Shown here: one piece after another, positions 48,020 to 58,510 of the stretch
Layout of the letters: each line of letters opens with the position of its first letter
How positions within the stretch are numbered: position 1 is the first letter of the stretch
Assembly (NCBI RefSeq): GCF_040183065.1
Contig: NC_091128.1
Location: 179,999,168 to 180,063,167 of the forward strand
Length of the DNA: 64,000 bases
Direction: 5' to 3'
DNA from: Periplaneta americana
Lineage: Eukaryota; Arthropoda; Insecta; Blattodea; Blattidae
The notes under the pieces: generated by a model
What the model was told of the DNA's origin: nothing
Database searches by the model: none
Seen by the model: the letters and a program-made list of their open reading frames with translations, nothing else
Translations under genes and position numbers: made by a program

Positions 48020-48762
48020 CAATTAATATTTTGTTGTATTATAGTACTTTATTTCTTCTAATCTTTATATACTTTCTTCTAATCATGTAATAGTCGATTA
48101 AATCCCACTCGAGTTTTGATTTTCTCTATATAAATCAAAACCTCTAGTGAGATTACTGCTGATCATTATTGTCTTACTTGCATCTTACTCAACCTTGTAT
48201 TTTATAAGTATGTATAAGTATAATAACAATGGATTATCAATAACATGATGATTACAATGATAGTGTGTTCATCTGCGAACTTACGCCTACAAACAATAAA
48301 TTAACCCACCCTCTTATTCGACTCTTTACCTGCGCTCATAAGCCTACATATAGTTTCAGTACTCTACCCTCTTTCTCAAATAACTTTCACAAGTCGGCAG
48401 TAATGTTTGCTTCCTTGTGTTATTGAATCTGATTCTCATTACAACAATTGTTAAACGGAAAGCTCTGTTCTGGTGATGTGTTATTCAGTGCAAATTCATA
48501 TCTAAATCGTCTTGAAAATGTGATTATTCACGGCTTGCATACCAGGAAAACAGCTATAAAACATTTTTTTTTCGAAAGAATTAAGTACATACCGGTATTG
48601 TAAATCTCCTCGAGATATTTCATAATAAAGTAATACTGTACTACAAAACTTCCATGAAAGATGTAGACCTTAATTCAATCATGAACAGTGTAACAGATTT
48701 GTGTCGAAATTAGAATACCCGTCTATTACGCAATCCATGTAAATAGGTTGCTTGAAGAGCAT
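48020..48762. other. Anonymous AT-rich DNA (possible intron)
   Basis: Nothing recognisable. It would be intronic if the exon at 47969 is real. Confidence 0.35.
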
Positions 48763-48772
48763 CTTGTCGGCG

Positions 48773-49005
48773 TTTCTTTTTTTAAATTATGCTTTATTTA
48801 AGGACACTCGCAACTGCCGAGGATATATCAGCGTCGCCATGTGCTGGGATTTATCCCGCATGAGTTCTTTCACATGCCAGTAAATCTACTGACAGGAGCC
48901 TGTCGCATTTAAGCACACTTAAATACTATTCGGCATGGGCCGGATCGAACCCGCAACCTGGGGCTTAGAAGACCAACGCTATACCGACTGCGCCACCCAG
49001 GGCGA
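48773..49005 (-). mobile_element. tRNA-derived SINE, family I
   Basis: The reverse strand begins with a tRNA-like head: box A ggtggcgcagtcggtatagc and box B gggttcgatcc. The body contains tgtgcttaaatgcgacagg and cccagcacatggcgacgc. A perfect 10-bp target-site duplication, cttgtcggcg, lies at 48763-48772 and 49006-49015. Confidence 0.9.
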
Positions 49006-49018
49006 CTTGTCGGCGCTT

Positions 49019-49019
49019 C

Positions 49020-49055
<36 letters not shown>

Positions 49056-49056
49056 T
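49019..49056. repeat. (AAT)n microsatellite
   Basis: Pure trinucleotide run at the 3' side of the reverse-strand LINE tail, a possible relic of its tail. Confidence 0.9.
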
Positions 49057-49069
49057 GTTAGTAAAATAA

Positions 49070-49346
49070 TGAAATAATAATAACTTACATTACAAATGGC
49101 TTTTAAGAAACATGGAGGTTCATTGCCGCCCTCACATAAGCCCGCCATCGGTCCCTATCCTGAGCAAGATTAATCCAGTCTCTACAATCATATCCCACCT
49201 CTCTCAAATCCATTTTAATATTATCCTCCCACCTACGTCTCGGCTTCCCCAAAGGTATTTTTTCCTCCGGCCTCCCAACTAACACTATATGAATTTCTGT
49301 ATTCGCACATGCGTGCTATATAGGCTACCCTGCCCATCTCAAGCGT
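49070..49346 (-). pseudogene. LINE C-terminus and 3' end, second LINE family
   Basis: The reverse strand reads VGRPEEKIPLGKPRRRWEDN, IKMDLREVGYDCRDWINLAQ and DRDRWRAYVRAAMNL, then a stop. The GRPRRRWEDNIKMDL-EVG...WI-LAQDRDRWRA pattern is a very common insect LINE polyprotein end. The upstream part is absent, so the copy is 5'-truncated. A second copy of this family borders the 45-bp minisatellite at 54006-54195. Confidence 0.9.
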
Positions 49347-49350
49347 TTGA

Positions 49351-49394
<44 letters not shown>

Positions 49395-49399
49395 TAATT
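49347..49399. repeat. (AAT)n microsatellite
   Basis: Trinucleotide run with one interruption, lying between the LINE tail and the hAT-like leader. Confidence 0.9.
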
Positions 49400-50250
49400 A
49401 GTGTTGCGGGATTTAGTCGATTAATCTAATCGATTAACCGATCAATTTCTGTTGTAAGATTAATCGATCAAAAATATTTAATCGAATAATAGAGTCGACT
49501 AAAATTAATCTGTTTAGTTCATATTAATTATTATTTTGTTAATACAAACTCATACTAAAAATTCAGACAATATTTCTCTCTTGGAAATTGCTTACTTAAA
49601 AGCACAATAATACTATTATTTTCTAACTGCAAAGCAAGTATCGTAGGGAATATCTTTGCACAAACACTTCAGAAAGAGATGGAGATATGAGGACAGTGAC
49701 CTAGTCTACCTCTATTGAAAGTTGAAACACAATGCGAAACCCTTATTAAGTTTTATGGTTTTGTAAGAAAACTTCCACCTTCTTGTCAGCTCATCTTCCT
49801 AGCATATGAATACATACTTTTCTGGGATTCGTCCCCCTCATCCCTTATAAAATAGCCATGTCTACACTGTGTGCAAGTGAGAGCGTAACTACCTTCTTCT
49901 CTTTCTAAAATCTGGCAATTCGATTACAATAGAGGCCAGTCTTCTGTTTCGATCGCTGTACTTTTGCAGTTGCAGTCTCTGTACTGACTTTGTATATGAA
50001 GGTTGTGTGTTTAGTTTGATAAAGGAAAAAAATCGGTTTTCTGTGGTTTTTTAAAAGTGTAAACTCCATTATGTCATATGAGAATTTGAGAGGTGAACTC
50101 GGTGAAACGTTTGGATTTAAACTGAACGATCATGGAGAAGTGCTTGACAGAAAAAAAGTTTTTTTCGTGTTTAGTGAGGCAGGAAACATTGTTATTAAAC
50201 GTAGGGTGGCACTAAATTCGAAGCATGTGAATGCACTCACATGTTTGTAA
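49400..50250 (+). mobile_element. hAT element 5' part with orphan BED-like finger
   Basis: The left edge tagtgttgcgggatttagtc resembles a hAT terminal repeat (CAGTGTTG type) and is followed by repeated tcgattaatc-type subterminal motifs. A 59-codon frame at 50071-50250 contains FGFKLNDHGEVLDRKKVF, spacing typical of the first half of a BED zinc finger in hAT transposases; its cysteines are lost. No matching right end or catalytic domain was found, so most of the element is missing. Confidence 0.5.
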
Positions 50251-51131
50251 TCATGGATGAAGCAGTATTAACTAGGCGAGTCTTCATACTTTTTGTTATT
50301 TATGTTTGTCTCAAAAATTCCCGGAGAAATTGACACAATAAATTACAAGCCTCATAATAAATATGTTAGTAAATAATTAAAATAGTTGTTTTGTAATATA
50401 ACGATACAATATATACAGATATACAACATTTAATACTTATGCTTATCACCGAATATAAGTCAAATTTAACAATAATTGTATGTTACAGTGACAGTTAATT
50501 AATTATTTAACGAAGTCCTTTTATTTAAGTTATTTTAAACAATTGTATAATATTACGTAGACGTCCAATTCCTAACAGAAATTAATGTTTTCAGAAAAGA
50601 TCTAAGACAGCCCAGCCATTAGCCTTTACAGAGGGGAGAGCAGAAGCGGGTGGGGGAAACCAGGATGCGACGTAGGCAAACGGACGACAGTACTTGTGCG
50701 AAAATATGATTCAATATTGAAAGTTCTTTCGTCACTGGAAAACGCGAACATATTTCTGGAACATACTATACTCACTAACTCAGTACTGTTTACTATGACC
50801 GTAAGGCGACTTTCACTGCATACGCGGCCTTGGTTCTGTGTGGTGGACGGTTGGAAGTTTATTAGTAGAGGGGGTGGGAGTGAAGTACATTAAAAAATTC
50901 AGGTACAATAAAAATTGAAGTAAAAATAAAATGACGTCCCTCTACAACCCTTGTGTTCACCAGCATAGAGCTGTGAGCACGTTTGACGTCACTGTGCTAG
51001 TGGATTACAGTGATTTTCTGACTCTCACATTGAATTTTCTTTTACAAACTTCGTTTCGAATTTCGTGTACTGACAACTATAACTGGCAGTTGTTTTCTAA
51101 CTGTTATGTTGACAGCAATAACTTCGCTTTG
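50251..51131. other. Anonymous DNA
   Basis: No recognisable gene; short frames only. Confidence 0.35.
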
Positions 51132-51143
51132 CAGTAAACTGAT

Positions 51144-51391
51144 TTTTAGTAGGTTATTTTACGACGCTTTATCAACATCTTTGGTTATTTAAAGTCTGAA
51201 TGAGATGAAGGTGATAATGCCGGTGAAATGAGTCCGGAGTCCAGCACCGAAAGTGACCCAGCATTTGCTCATATTGGGTTGAGGGAAAACCCCGGAAAAC
51301 CTCAACCAGGTAACTTGCTCCGACCGGGAATCGAACCCGGGTCACCTGGTTTCGTGGCCAAACGCGCTAACCGTTACTCCACAGGTGTGAA
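51144..51391 (-). mobile_element. tRNA-derived SINE, family A (copy 6)
   Basis: Full reverse-strand copy with perfect box B and a perfect 12-bp target-site duplication, cagtaaactgat, at 51132-51143 and 51392-51403. Confidence 0.95.
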
Positions 51392-51403
51392 CAGTAAACT
51401 GAT

Positions 51404-51921
51404 GAAAATGCAAATACCTAGATTTGTGAATGAATAATTAATTAGTAATACCGGCATTAATATTAATATCCATACACAATTCAGTTGTGTTGCTTTGCGA
51501 TTCCAATTCAACTGTATATCCAGGTAAGTGTAAGTAAATAAGAAATATCTTCTAGACCTACTTCGTATGAAATATACACATAAATATATTTGACATTTTA
51601 ATGAAATTATTTCGTGTTTAGATTTTTATTAAAATGTTCAAGAGAGGAAATAGCACGGCAGCGACTTCTTGAAGAAAGAAAGTGCTTGTAAGTATTTTAA
51701 GTAAGTTATACATTTTAAAGTGGTGTTCTGTTTTCGGAATTCGTACTAATCATTTCACGTGATCAAACTACATTTTTAGGTTAGGTCTCGTGATTCTTAA
51801 ACTGTTTATTTAAAGCAATGAATTTCATGTTGCCATGCAAAATAAATTTTAATATTAGATCATACTAATCCTAATTAACAACATAATATGCCAGAAGTCC
51901 AGGAGGAAAATATACTATTTC
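51404..51921. other. Anonymous AT-rich DNA
   Basis: No recognisable gene. Confidence 0.35.
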
Positions 51922-51933
51922 ATAATTTATTGA

Positions 51934-52240
51934 CCAGCCTCATGGTCTAGTGGTCAGAGCTTCTGGCTATAGCTCATAAGGTCCCGGGTTCGATTCCCGG
52001 TTAGAACACAGGAATTTTTCCTTAAAGGGGATTATTCCTGTGTTCGTCCATGGTTTGGAATTTAGGTTAAGTTTAGATTTAAGACCACATTATCATAATC
52101 ATCCTATCACATCATCGGGGTAATGTAACTCCGCCTTCCAGGCGCCCCAACCTCAGAAGTGGGTTACAACTAAGCCACGGCCAGGAGAGAAGACCAGAAA
52201 TGTCGAAAAGACAACCTGGTGGCATTGGATAAAAAAAATA
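51934..52240 (+). mobile_element. tRNA-derived SINE, family G
   Basis: The tRNA-like head has box A (tggtctagtggtcagagc) and box B (gggttcgattcc), and the T arm is well preserved. A body of about 230 bp ends in a ggcattggataaaaaaaat tail. A perfect 12-bp target-site duplication, ataatttattga, lies at 51922-51933 and 52241-52252. Confidence 0.93.
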
Positions 52241-52252
52241 ATAATTTATTGA

Positions 52253-52306
52253 ACCATTTAGAAAACACCTCGCAACATAAAGATGAGATGTGGTAAATAA
52301 GCAAGG

Positions 52307-52342
<36 letters not shown>

Positions 52343-53713
52343 GTAGCATTGTAATTTTTCCCTCTTTGGTGGTAATTGGTATTAGTTGGCAACACTGAAG
52401 AGACAGCCAAATTAGACTTGTAGGAACTACACTTACGTGATCCTCACTATAGCCTACATTGTGGACTATCTCCCTGCCGTCGCAGTGCAGTTGTTCCTAC
52501 ACCAAGAATCACAAATACTACGTCAAGTAGGCCTAATACAAAATACAACACTTCTAACTTTTTAATTATGAAATAAGTATAGGCCTACGCTCTTTCTCAA
52601 AGTACACTGAAAAATTTCATTAACACAGTTCTAATAACATCCAGCACTGGCAATCTCTTCATATGTAATGGCTTGGTGGGAGAGGGTGATAACAGTCCGT
52701 GTGCTGGGATCAGCTCCGTTCATCCCCCGTCCCTAACCAACATACAGCAGGCCTTCTGATTCAAAATATCTTTTCTCCACTGATACGTAACGTAACGCGT
52801 CTTTTATAACAAGGCAAGGTGAAGGACTTGGTCCAGCTGACCCAGTGCAGAGCAGAACCTGAATGGGGTCGCAGCTGACACGCCGATGTCTCACTTTCTA
52901 TTAATTTTATTTCGCTTTTTTTATTACGAATGTCTTCAACTGCAGCCTACATACGTATTGGAATGGAATGGAATAGAATGGTGTTGTGCACAAAAGACGC
53001 TTGACTAGACGATTTCTACTTCTTGTTTTACGGTAGTTTCTTGACTATAGGCTATCTCTTTCAATTGTTATTTGGAGTCTCTGCGAGGACAGACATCGTA
53101 AAATCTATTACGGTATTGCATTAATTGAAAAATCGTATTGCAGCACATCTCCGTTTCAATACGACCAGTGGCTTGTGCAGCAAATGCTGCAGACCAAGTT
53201 CATTAAAAGTTCAAATTAAAATGTTTCAAATTTATTTCCAATGAAGAATACCAGACATTTTGGAAGTTATTTGCTTCCATAATAATGAAACACAACCCTC
53301 TGAATGGTTTGCTTCATGCTAAATACTTTTTATTGAACCTATACATCTTCAGTTTTTGAGTTTCAATACGAAAACGCAAGTTACAATGCCAGGACGATCA
53401 GTCTGTTCTTCATGTGGGCGTGAAGCAGTAGCTATTTCAAGTCATTGCGGATTGTAGGTGAAAGTTAAGAAAATATCAGGTTTGCCAGGCTTCCCAACAA
53501 TAGACACAGCGTCTTGGTATAGCTGCTGCATGTTTTCTGAACTACCTTGGAATGTAGAGGGTAGAATCATTTTATCCTGCTAAGGGATCTTGCTAAAGTG
53601 ATCGGACACTACAACATTTTGCAGGCATCTTATTTTATTAGTATTGATCTTCCCGTAGGCATTATAATATTTGCGCTTCCTCCAGACAATACTGAAGAGA
53701 ATCACACATATAA
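52253..53713. other. Anonymous DNA with (ATT)n
   Basis: (ATT)n at about 52310-52341. No gene recognised in the remainder. Confidence 0.4.
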
Positions 53714-53729
53714 ATATCTATATCACTTA

Positions 53730-53989
53730 ACAGGTAAAAACGTAAAGGTATCCCTGTAAAATGCCATGAAGGCACTTGGGAGGCATAGAGGTAGAGCCCC
53801 ATGCTTTCCATTACCTCGGCACTAGAATGAGGTGGTGTGGTCGGCACCACGCTCTGACCGCCTTTTACCCCCGGGAAAGACCCGGTACTCGATTTTATAG
53901 GAGGCTGAGTGAACCTCGGGGCAGTTCTGAAAGTTTGGCAACTAGAAAAAAATCCTATCACCACCTGGGATCGAACCCCGGACCTTTAT
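53730..53989 (-). mobile_element. tRNA-derived SINE, family B (copy 2)
   Basis: Reverse-strand copy matching 23883-24174 through the body. Here box B is perfect (ggggttcgatccc) but the box A part is missing, so it is 5'-truncated. A 16-bp target-site duplication, atatctatatcactta, lies at 53714-53729 and 53990-54005. Confidence 0.93.
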
Positions 53990-54005
53990 ATATCTATATC
54001 ACTTA

Positions 54006-54195
54006 CTTACAAAAATGGCTTTTAAGGAACCCAAAGGTTCATTGCCGCCCTCACATAAGCCCACTATCGTTCCCTATCCTAAGCAAAATTAATCCAGTCT
54101 CCACCATCATATCCCACCTCCCTCAAATCCATTTTAATATTATCCTTCCATCTACGTTTCGGCCTCCCCAAAGTTCTTTTTCCCTGTTCCTCAGA
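54006..54195 (-). pseudogene. LINE C-terminus at the edge of the 45-bp array
   Basis: Same family as 49070-49346. The reverse strand reads GKRTLGRPKRRWKDNIKMDL and REVGYDGGDWINFA before the frame breaks. On its coding (5') side it passes directly and in frame into the 45-bp repeat, so the array replaces or expands the upstream part of the LINE copy. Confidence 0.88.
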
Positions 54196-57100
54196 TTGAA
54201 ACATATGGTTATGACGATATGAGATTCTCTGTGCCTCAGATTGAAACATAAGGTTATGAAGATACGAGATTCTCTGTGCCTCATATTGAAACATATGGTT
54301 ATGAAGATACGAGATTCTCTGTGCCTCATATTGAAACATAAGGTTATGAAGATACGAGATTCTCTGTGCCTCATATTGAAACATAAGGTTATGAAGATAC
54401 GAGATTCTCTGTTCCTCAGATTGAAACATATGGTTATGAAGATACGAGATTCTCTGTGCCTCATATTGAAACATATGGTTATGAAGATACGAGATTCTCT
54501 GTGCCTCATATTGAAACATAAGGTTATGAAGATACGAGATTCTCTGTGCCTCATATTGAAACATAAGGTTATGAAGATACGAGATTCTCTGTGCCTCATA
54601 TTGAAACATAAGGTTATGAAGATACGAGATTCTCTGTTCCTCAGATTGAAACATATGGTTATGAAGATTCGAGATTCTCTGTGCCTCATATTGAAACATA
54701 AGGTTATGAAGATATGAGATTCTCTGTGCCTCATACTGAAACATATGGTTATGAAGATACGAGATTCTCTGTTCCTCAGATTGAAACATATGGTTATGAA
54801 GATACGAGATTCTCTGTGCCTCATATTGAAGCATAAGGTTATGAAGATATGAGATTCTCTGTCCCTCAGATTGGAACATAAGGTTATGAAGATATGAGAT
54901 TCTCTGTGCCTCATATTGAAACATAAGGTTATGAAGATATGAGATTTTCTGTGCCTCATATTGAAATAATGGTTATAAAGATATGAGATTCTCTGTTCCT
55001 CAGATTGAAACATATGGTTATGAAGATACGAGATTCTCTGTGCCTCATATTGAAACATAAGGTTATGAAGATATGAGATTCTCTGTTCCTCAGATTGAAA
55101 CATAAGGTTATGAAGATACGAGATTCTTTGTGCCTCATATTGAAACATAAGGTTATGAAGATACGAGATTCTCTGTTCCTCAAATTGAAACATATGGTTA
55201 TGAAGATACGAGATTCTCTGTGCCTCATATCGAAACATATCGTTATGAAGATACGAGATTCTCTGTTCCTCAGATTGAAACATATGGTTATGAAGATACG
55301 AGATTCTTTGTGCCTCAGATTGCAACATATGGTTTGAAGATATGAGATTCTCTGTGCCTCATATTAAAACATATGGTTATGAAGATACGAGATTCTCTGT
55401 GCCTCAGATTGCAACATATGGTTATGAAGATATGAGATTCTCTGTTCCTCAAACTGCAACATATGGTTATGAAGATACGAGATTCTGTGTTCCTCAGACT
55501 GCAACATATGGTTATGAAGATATGAGATTCTCTGTGCCTCATATTGAAACATAAGGTTATGAAGATACGAGATTCTCAGTTCCTCAGATTGAAACATATG
55601 GTTATGAAGATACGAGATTCTTTGTGCCTCAGATTGAAACATATGGTTATGAAGATACGAGATTCTCTGTGCCTCATATTGAAACATATGGTTATGAAGA
55701 TATGATATTCTCTGTGCCTCATATTGAAACATAAGGTTATGAAGATACGAGATTCTCTGTTCCTCAGATTGAAACATATGATTATGAAGATACGAGATTC
55801 TCTGTTCCTCAGACTGCAACATATGGTTATGAAGATATGAGATTCTCTGTGCCTCATAGTGAAACATATGGTTATGAAGATACGAGATTCTCTGTGCCTC
55901 AGATTGCAACATATGGTTATTAAGATATGAGATTCTCTGTTCCTCAAACTGCAACATATGGTTATGAAGGTACGAGATTCTCTGTTCCTCAGACTGCAAC
56001 ATATGGTTATGAAGATACGAGATTCTCTGTGCCTCATATTGAAACATAAGGTTATGAAGATACGAGATTCTCTGTTCCTCAGATTGCAACATATGGTTAT
56101 GAAGATACGAGATTCTCTGTGCCTCATATTGAAACATAAGGTTATGAAGATACGAGATTCTCTGTTCCTCAGATTGAAACATATGGTTATGAAGATATGA
56201 GATTCTCTGTTCCTCAAACTGCAACATATGGTTATGAAGATACGAGATTCTCTGTGCCTCATATTGAAACATAAGGTTATGAAGATACGAGATTCTCTGT
56301 GCCTCATATTGAAACATAAGGTTATGAAGATACGAGATTCTCTGTTCCTCAGATTGAAACATATCGTTATGAAGATACGAGATTCTTTGTGCCTCAGATT
56401 GCAACATATGGTTATGAAGATATGAGATTCTCTGTGCCTCATATTGAAACATATGGTTATGAAGATACGAGATTCTCTGTGCCTCAGATTGCAACATATG
56501 GTTATGAAGATACGAGATTCTCTGTTCCTCAGACTGCAACATATGGTTATGAAGATACGAGATTCTCTGTTCCTCAGACTGCAACATATGGTTATGAAGA
56601 TACGAGATTCTTTGTGCCTCAGATTGCAACATATGGTTATGAAGATATGAGATTCTCTGTGCCTCATATTGAAACATATGGTTATGAAGATACGAGATTC
56701 TTGTGCCTCAGATTGCAACATATGGTTATGAAAATATGAGATTCTCTGTTCCTCAGATTGCAACATATGGTTATGAAGATATGAGATTCTCTGTGCCTCA
56801 TATTGAAACATATGGTTATGAAGATACGAGATTCTCTGTTCCTCAGACTGCAACATATGGTTATGAAGATATGAGATTCTCTGTTCCTCAGACTTCAACA
56901 TATGGTTATGAAGATATGAGATTCTCTGTTCCTCAGATTGAAACATATGGTTATGAAGATACGAGATTCTCTGTGCCTCAGATTGCAACATATGGTTATG
57001 AAGATATGAGATTCTCTGTTCCTCAGACTGCAACATATGGTTATGAAGATATGAGATTCTTTGTTCCTCAGACTGCAACATATGGCTATGAAGATATGAG

Positions 57101-58391
57101 ATTCTCTGTTCCTCAGACTGCAACATATGGTTATGAAGATACGAGATTCTCTGTTCCTCAGATTGCAACATATGTTTATGAAGATACGAGATTCTCTGTG
57201 CCTCAGATTGAAACATATGGTTATGAAGACAGGAGATTCTCTGTGCCTCAGATTGAAACATATGGTTATGAAGATACGAGATTCTCTGTTCCTCAGATTG
57301 CAACATATGGTTATGAAGATACGAGATTCTCTGTTCCTCAGATTGAAACATATGGTTATGAAGATACGAGATTCTCTGTGCCTCAGATTGAAACATATGG
57401 TTATGAAGATACGAGGTTCTCTGTGCCTCAGATTGAAACATATGGTTATGAAGATACGAGATTCTCTGTTCCTCAGATTGAAACATATGGTTATGAAGAT
57501 ATGAGATTCTCTGTGCCTCAGACTGCAACATATGGTTATGAAGATATGAGATTCTCTGTTCCTCAGACTGCAACATATGGTTATGAAGATACGAGATTCT
57601 CTGTTCCTCAGACTGCAACATATGGTTATGAAGATACGAGATTCTTTGTGCCTCAGATTGCAACATATGGTTATGAAGATATGAGATTCTCTGTTCCTCA
57701 GATTGAAACATATGGTTATGAAGATATGAGATTCTCTGTTCCTCAGACTGTAACATATGGTTATGAAGATATGAGATTCTCTGTTCCTCAGACTGCAACA
57801 TATGGTTATGAAGATACGAGATTCTCTGTTCCTCAGACTGCAACATATGGTTATGAAGATACGAGATTCTTTGTGCCTCAGATTGCAACATATGATTATG
57901 AAGATATGAGATTCTCTGTGCCTCATATTGAAACATATGGTTATGAAGATACGAGATTCTCTGTTCCTCAGATTGCAACATATGGTTATGAAGATATGAG
58001 ATTCTCTGTTCCTCAGACTGCAACATATGGTTATGAAGATATGAGATTCTCTGTTCCTCAGATTGCAACATATGGTTATGAAGATATGAGATTCTCTGTT
58101 CCTCAGACTGCAACATATGGTTATGAAGATATGAGATTCTCTGTTCCTCAGACTGCAACATATGGTTATGAAGATATGAGATTCTCTGTGCCTCAGACTG
58201 CAACATATGGTTATGAAGATATGAGATTCTCTGTTCCTCAGACTGCAACATATGGTTATGAAGATACGAGATTCTCTGTTCCTCAGACTGCAACATATGG
58301 TTATGAAGATACGAGATTCTCTGTGCCTCATATTGAAACATAAGGTTATGAAGATATGAGATTCTCTGTTCGTCAGATTGAAACATATGGT

Positions 58392-58394
<3 letters not shown>
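54196..58394. repeat. 45-bp minisatellite, about 93 units
   Basis: A tandem array of a 45-bp unit made of attgaaacatatggttatg, aagatacgagattctctg and tgcctcag. The main variants are cat or cag, attg or actg, gaaac or gcaac, and atatgg or ataagg. Since 45 bp is 15 codons, each frame repeats the same 15 residues, and frames stay open for hundreds of codons on both strands (for example 56703-58343 forward, 55576-58386 reverse). The ataagg variant adds a stop in one forward frame, which is why that frame is open only in the right part. A rare 1-bp deletion (about 56700) shifts it. I do not treat it as coding. Confidence 0.97.

Positions 58395-58442
<48 letters not shown>
58395..58442. repeat. (AAT)n microsatellite, likely LINE tail
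   Basis: It joins the 45-bp array on the left to the LINE 3' end on the right. In the LINE orientation (reverse) it is the terminal ATT tail. Confidence 0.85.
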
Positions 58443-58444
<2 letters not shown>

Positions 58445-58510
58445 TGATTTATTTTAGCTGGCAGAGTTAAGGCCGTAAGGCCTTCTCTTCGACTGAACCA
58501 ACAAAAAGAG
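58443..58510 (-). mobile_element. LINE 3' end fragment (same family as 31958-32566)
   Basis: The reverse strand reads gaaggccttacggccttaac and then tctgccagctaaaataaatc. This matches the last part of the LINE at 31958-32566, including the 3' hairpin (aaggcc-ttac-ggcctt at 58469-58484). The upstream limit is unclear; it may extend to about 58600. Confidence 0.75.

Noticed and set aside
55576-58386. Frames of 478-936 codons on both strands with a 15-residue repeat
   Set aside because: The 45-bp unit is divisible by three and lacks stops in several frames on both strands, so openness is automatic. There is no unique N- or C-terminal domain.
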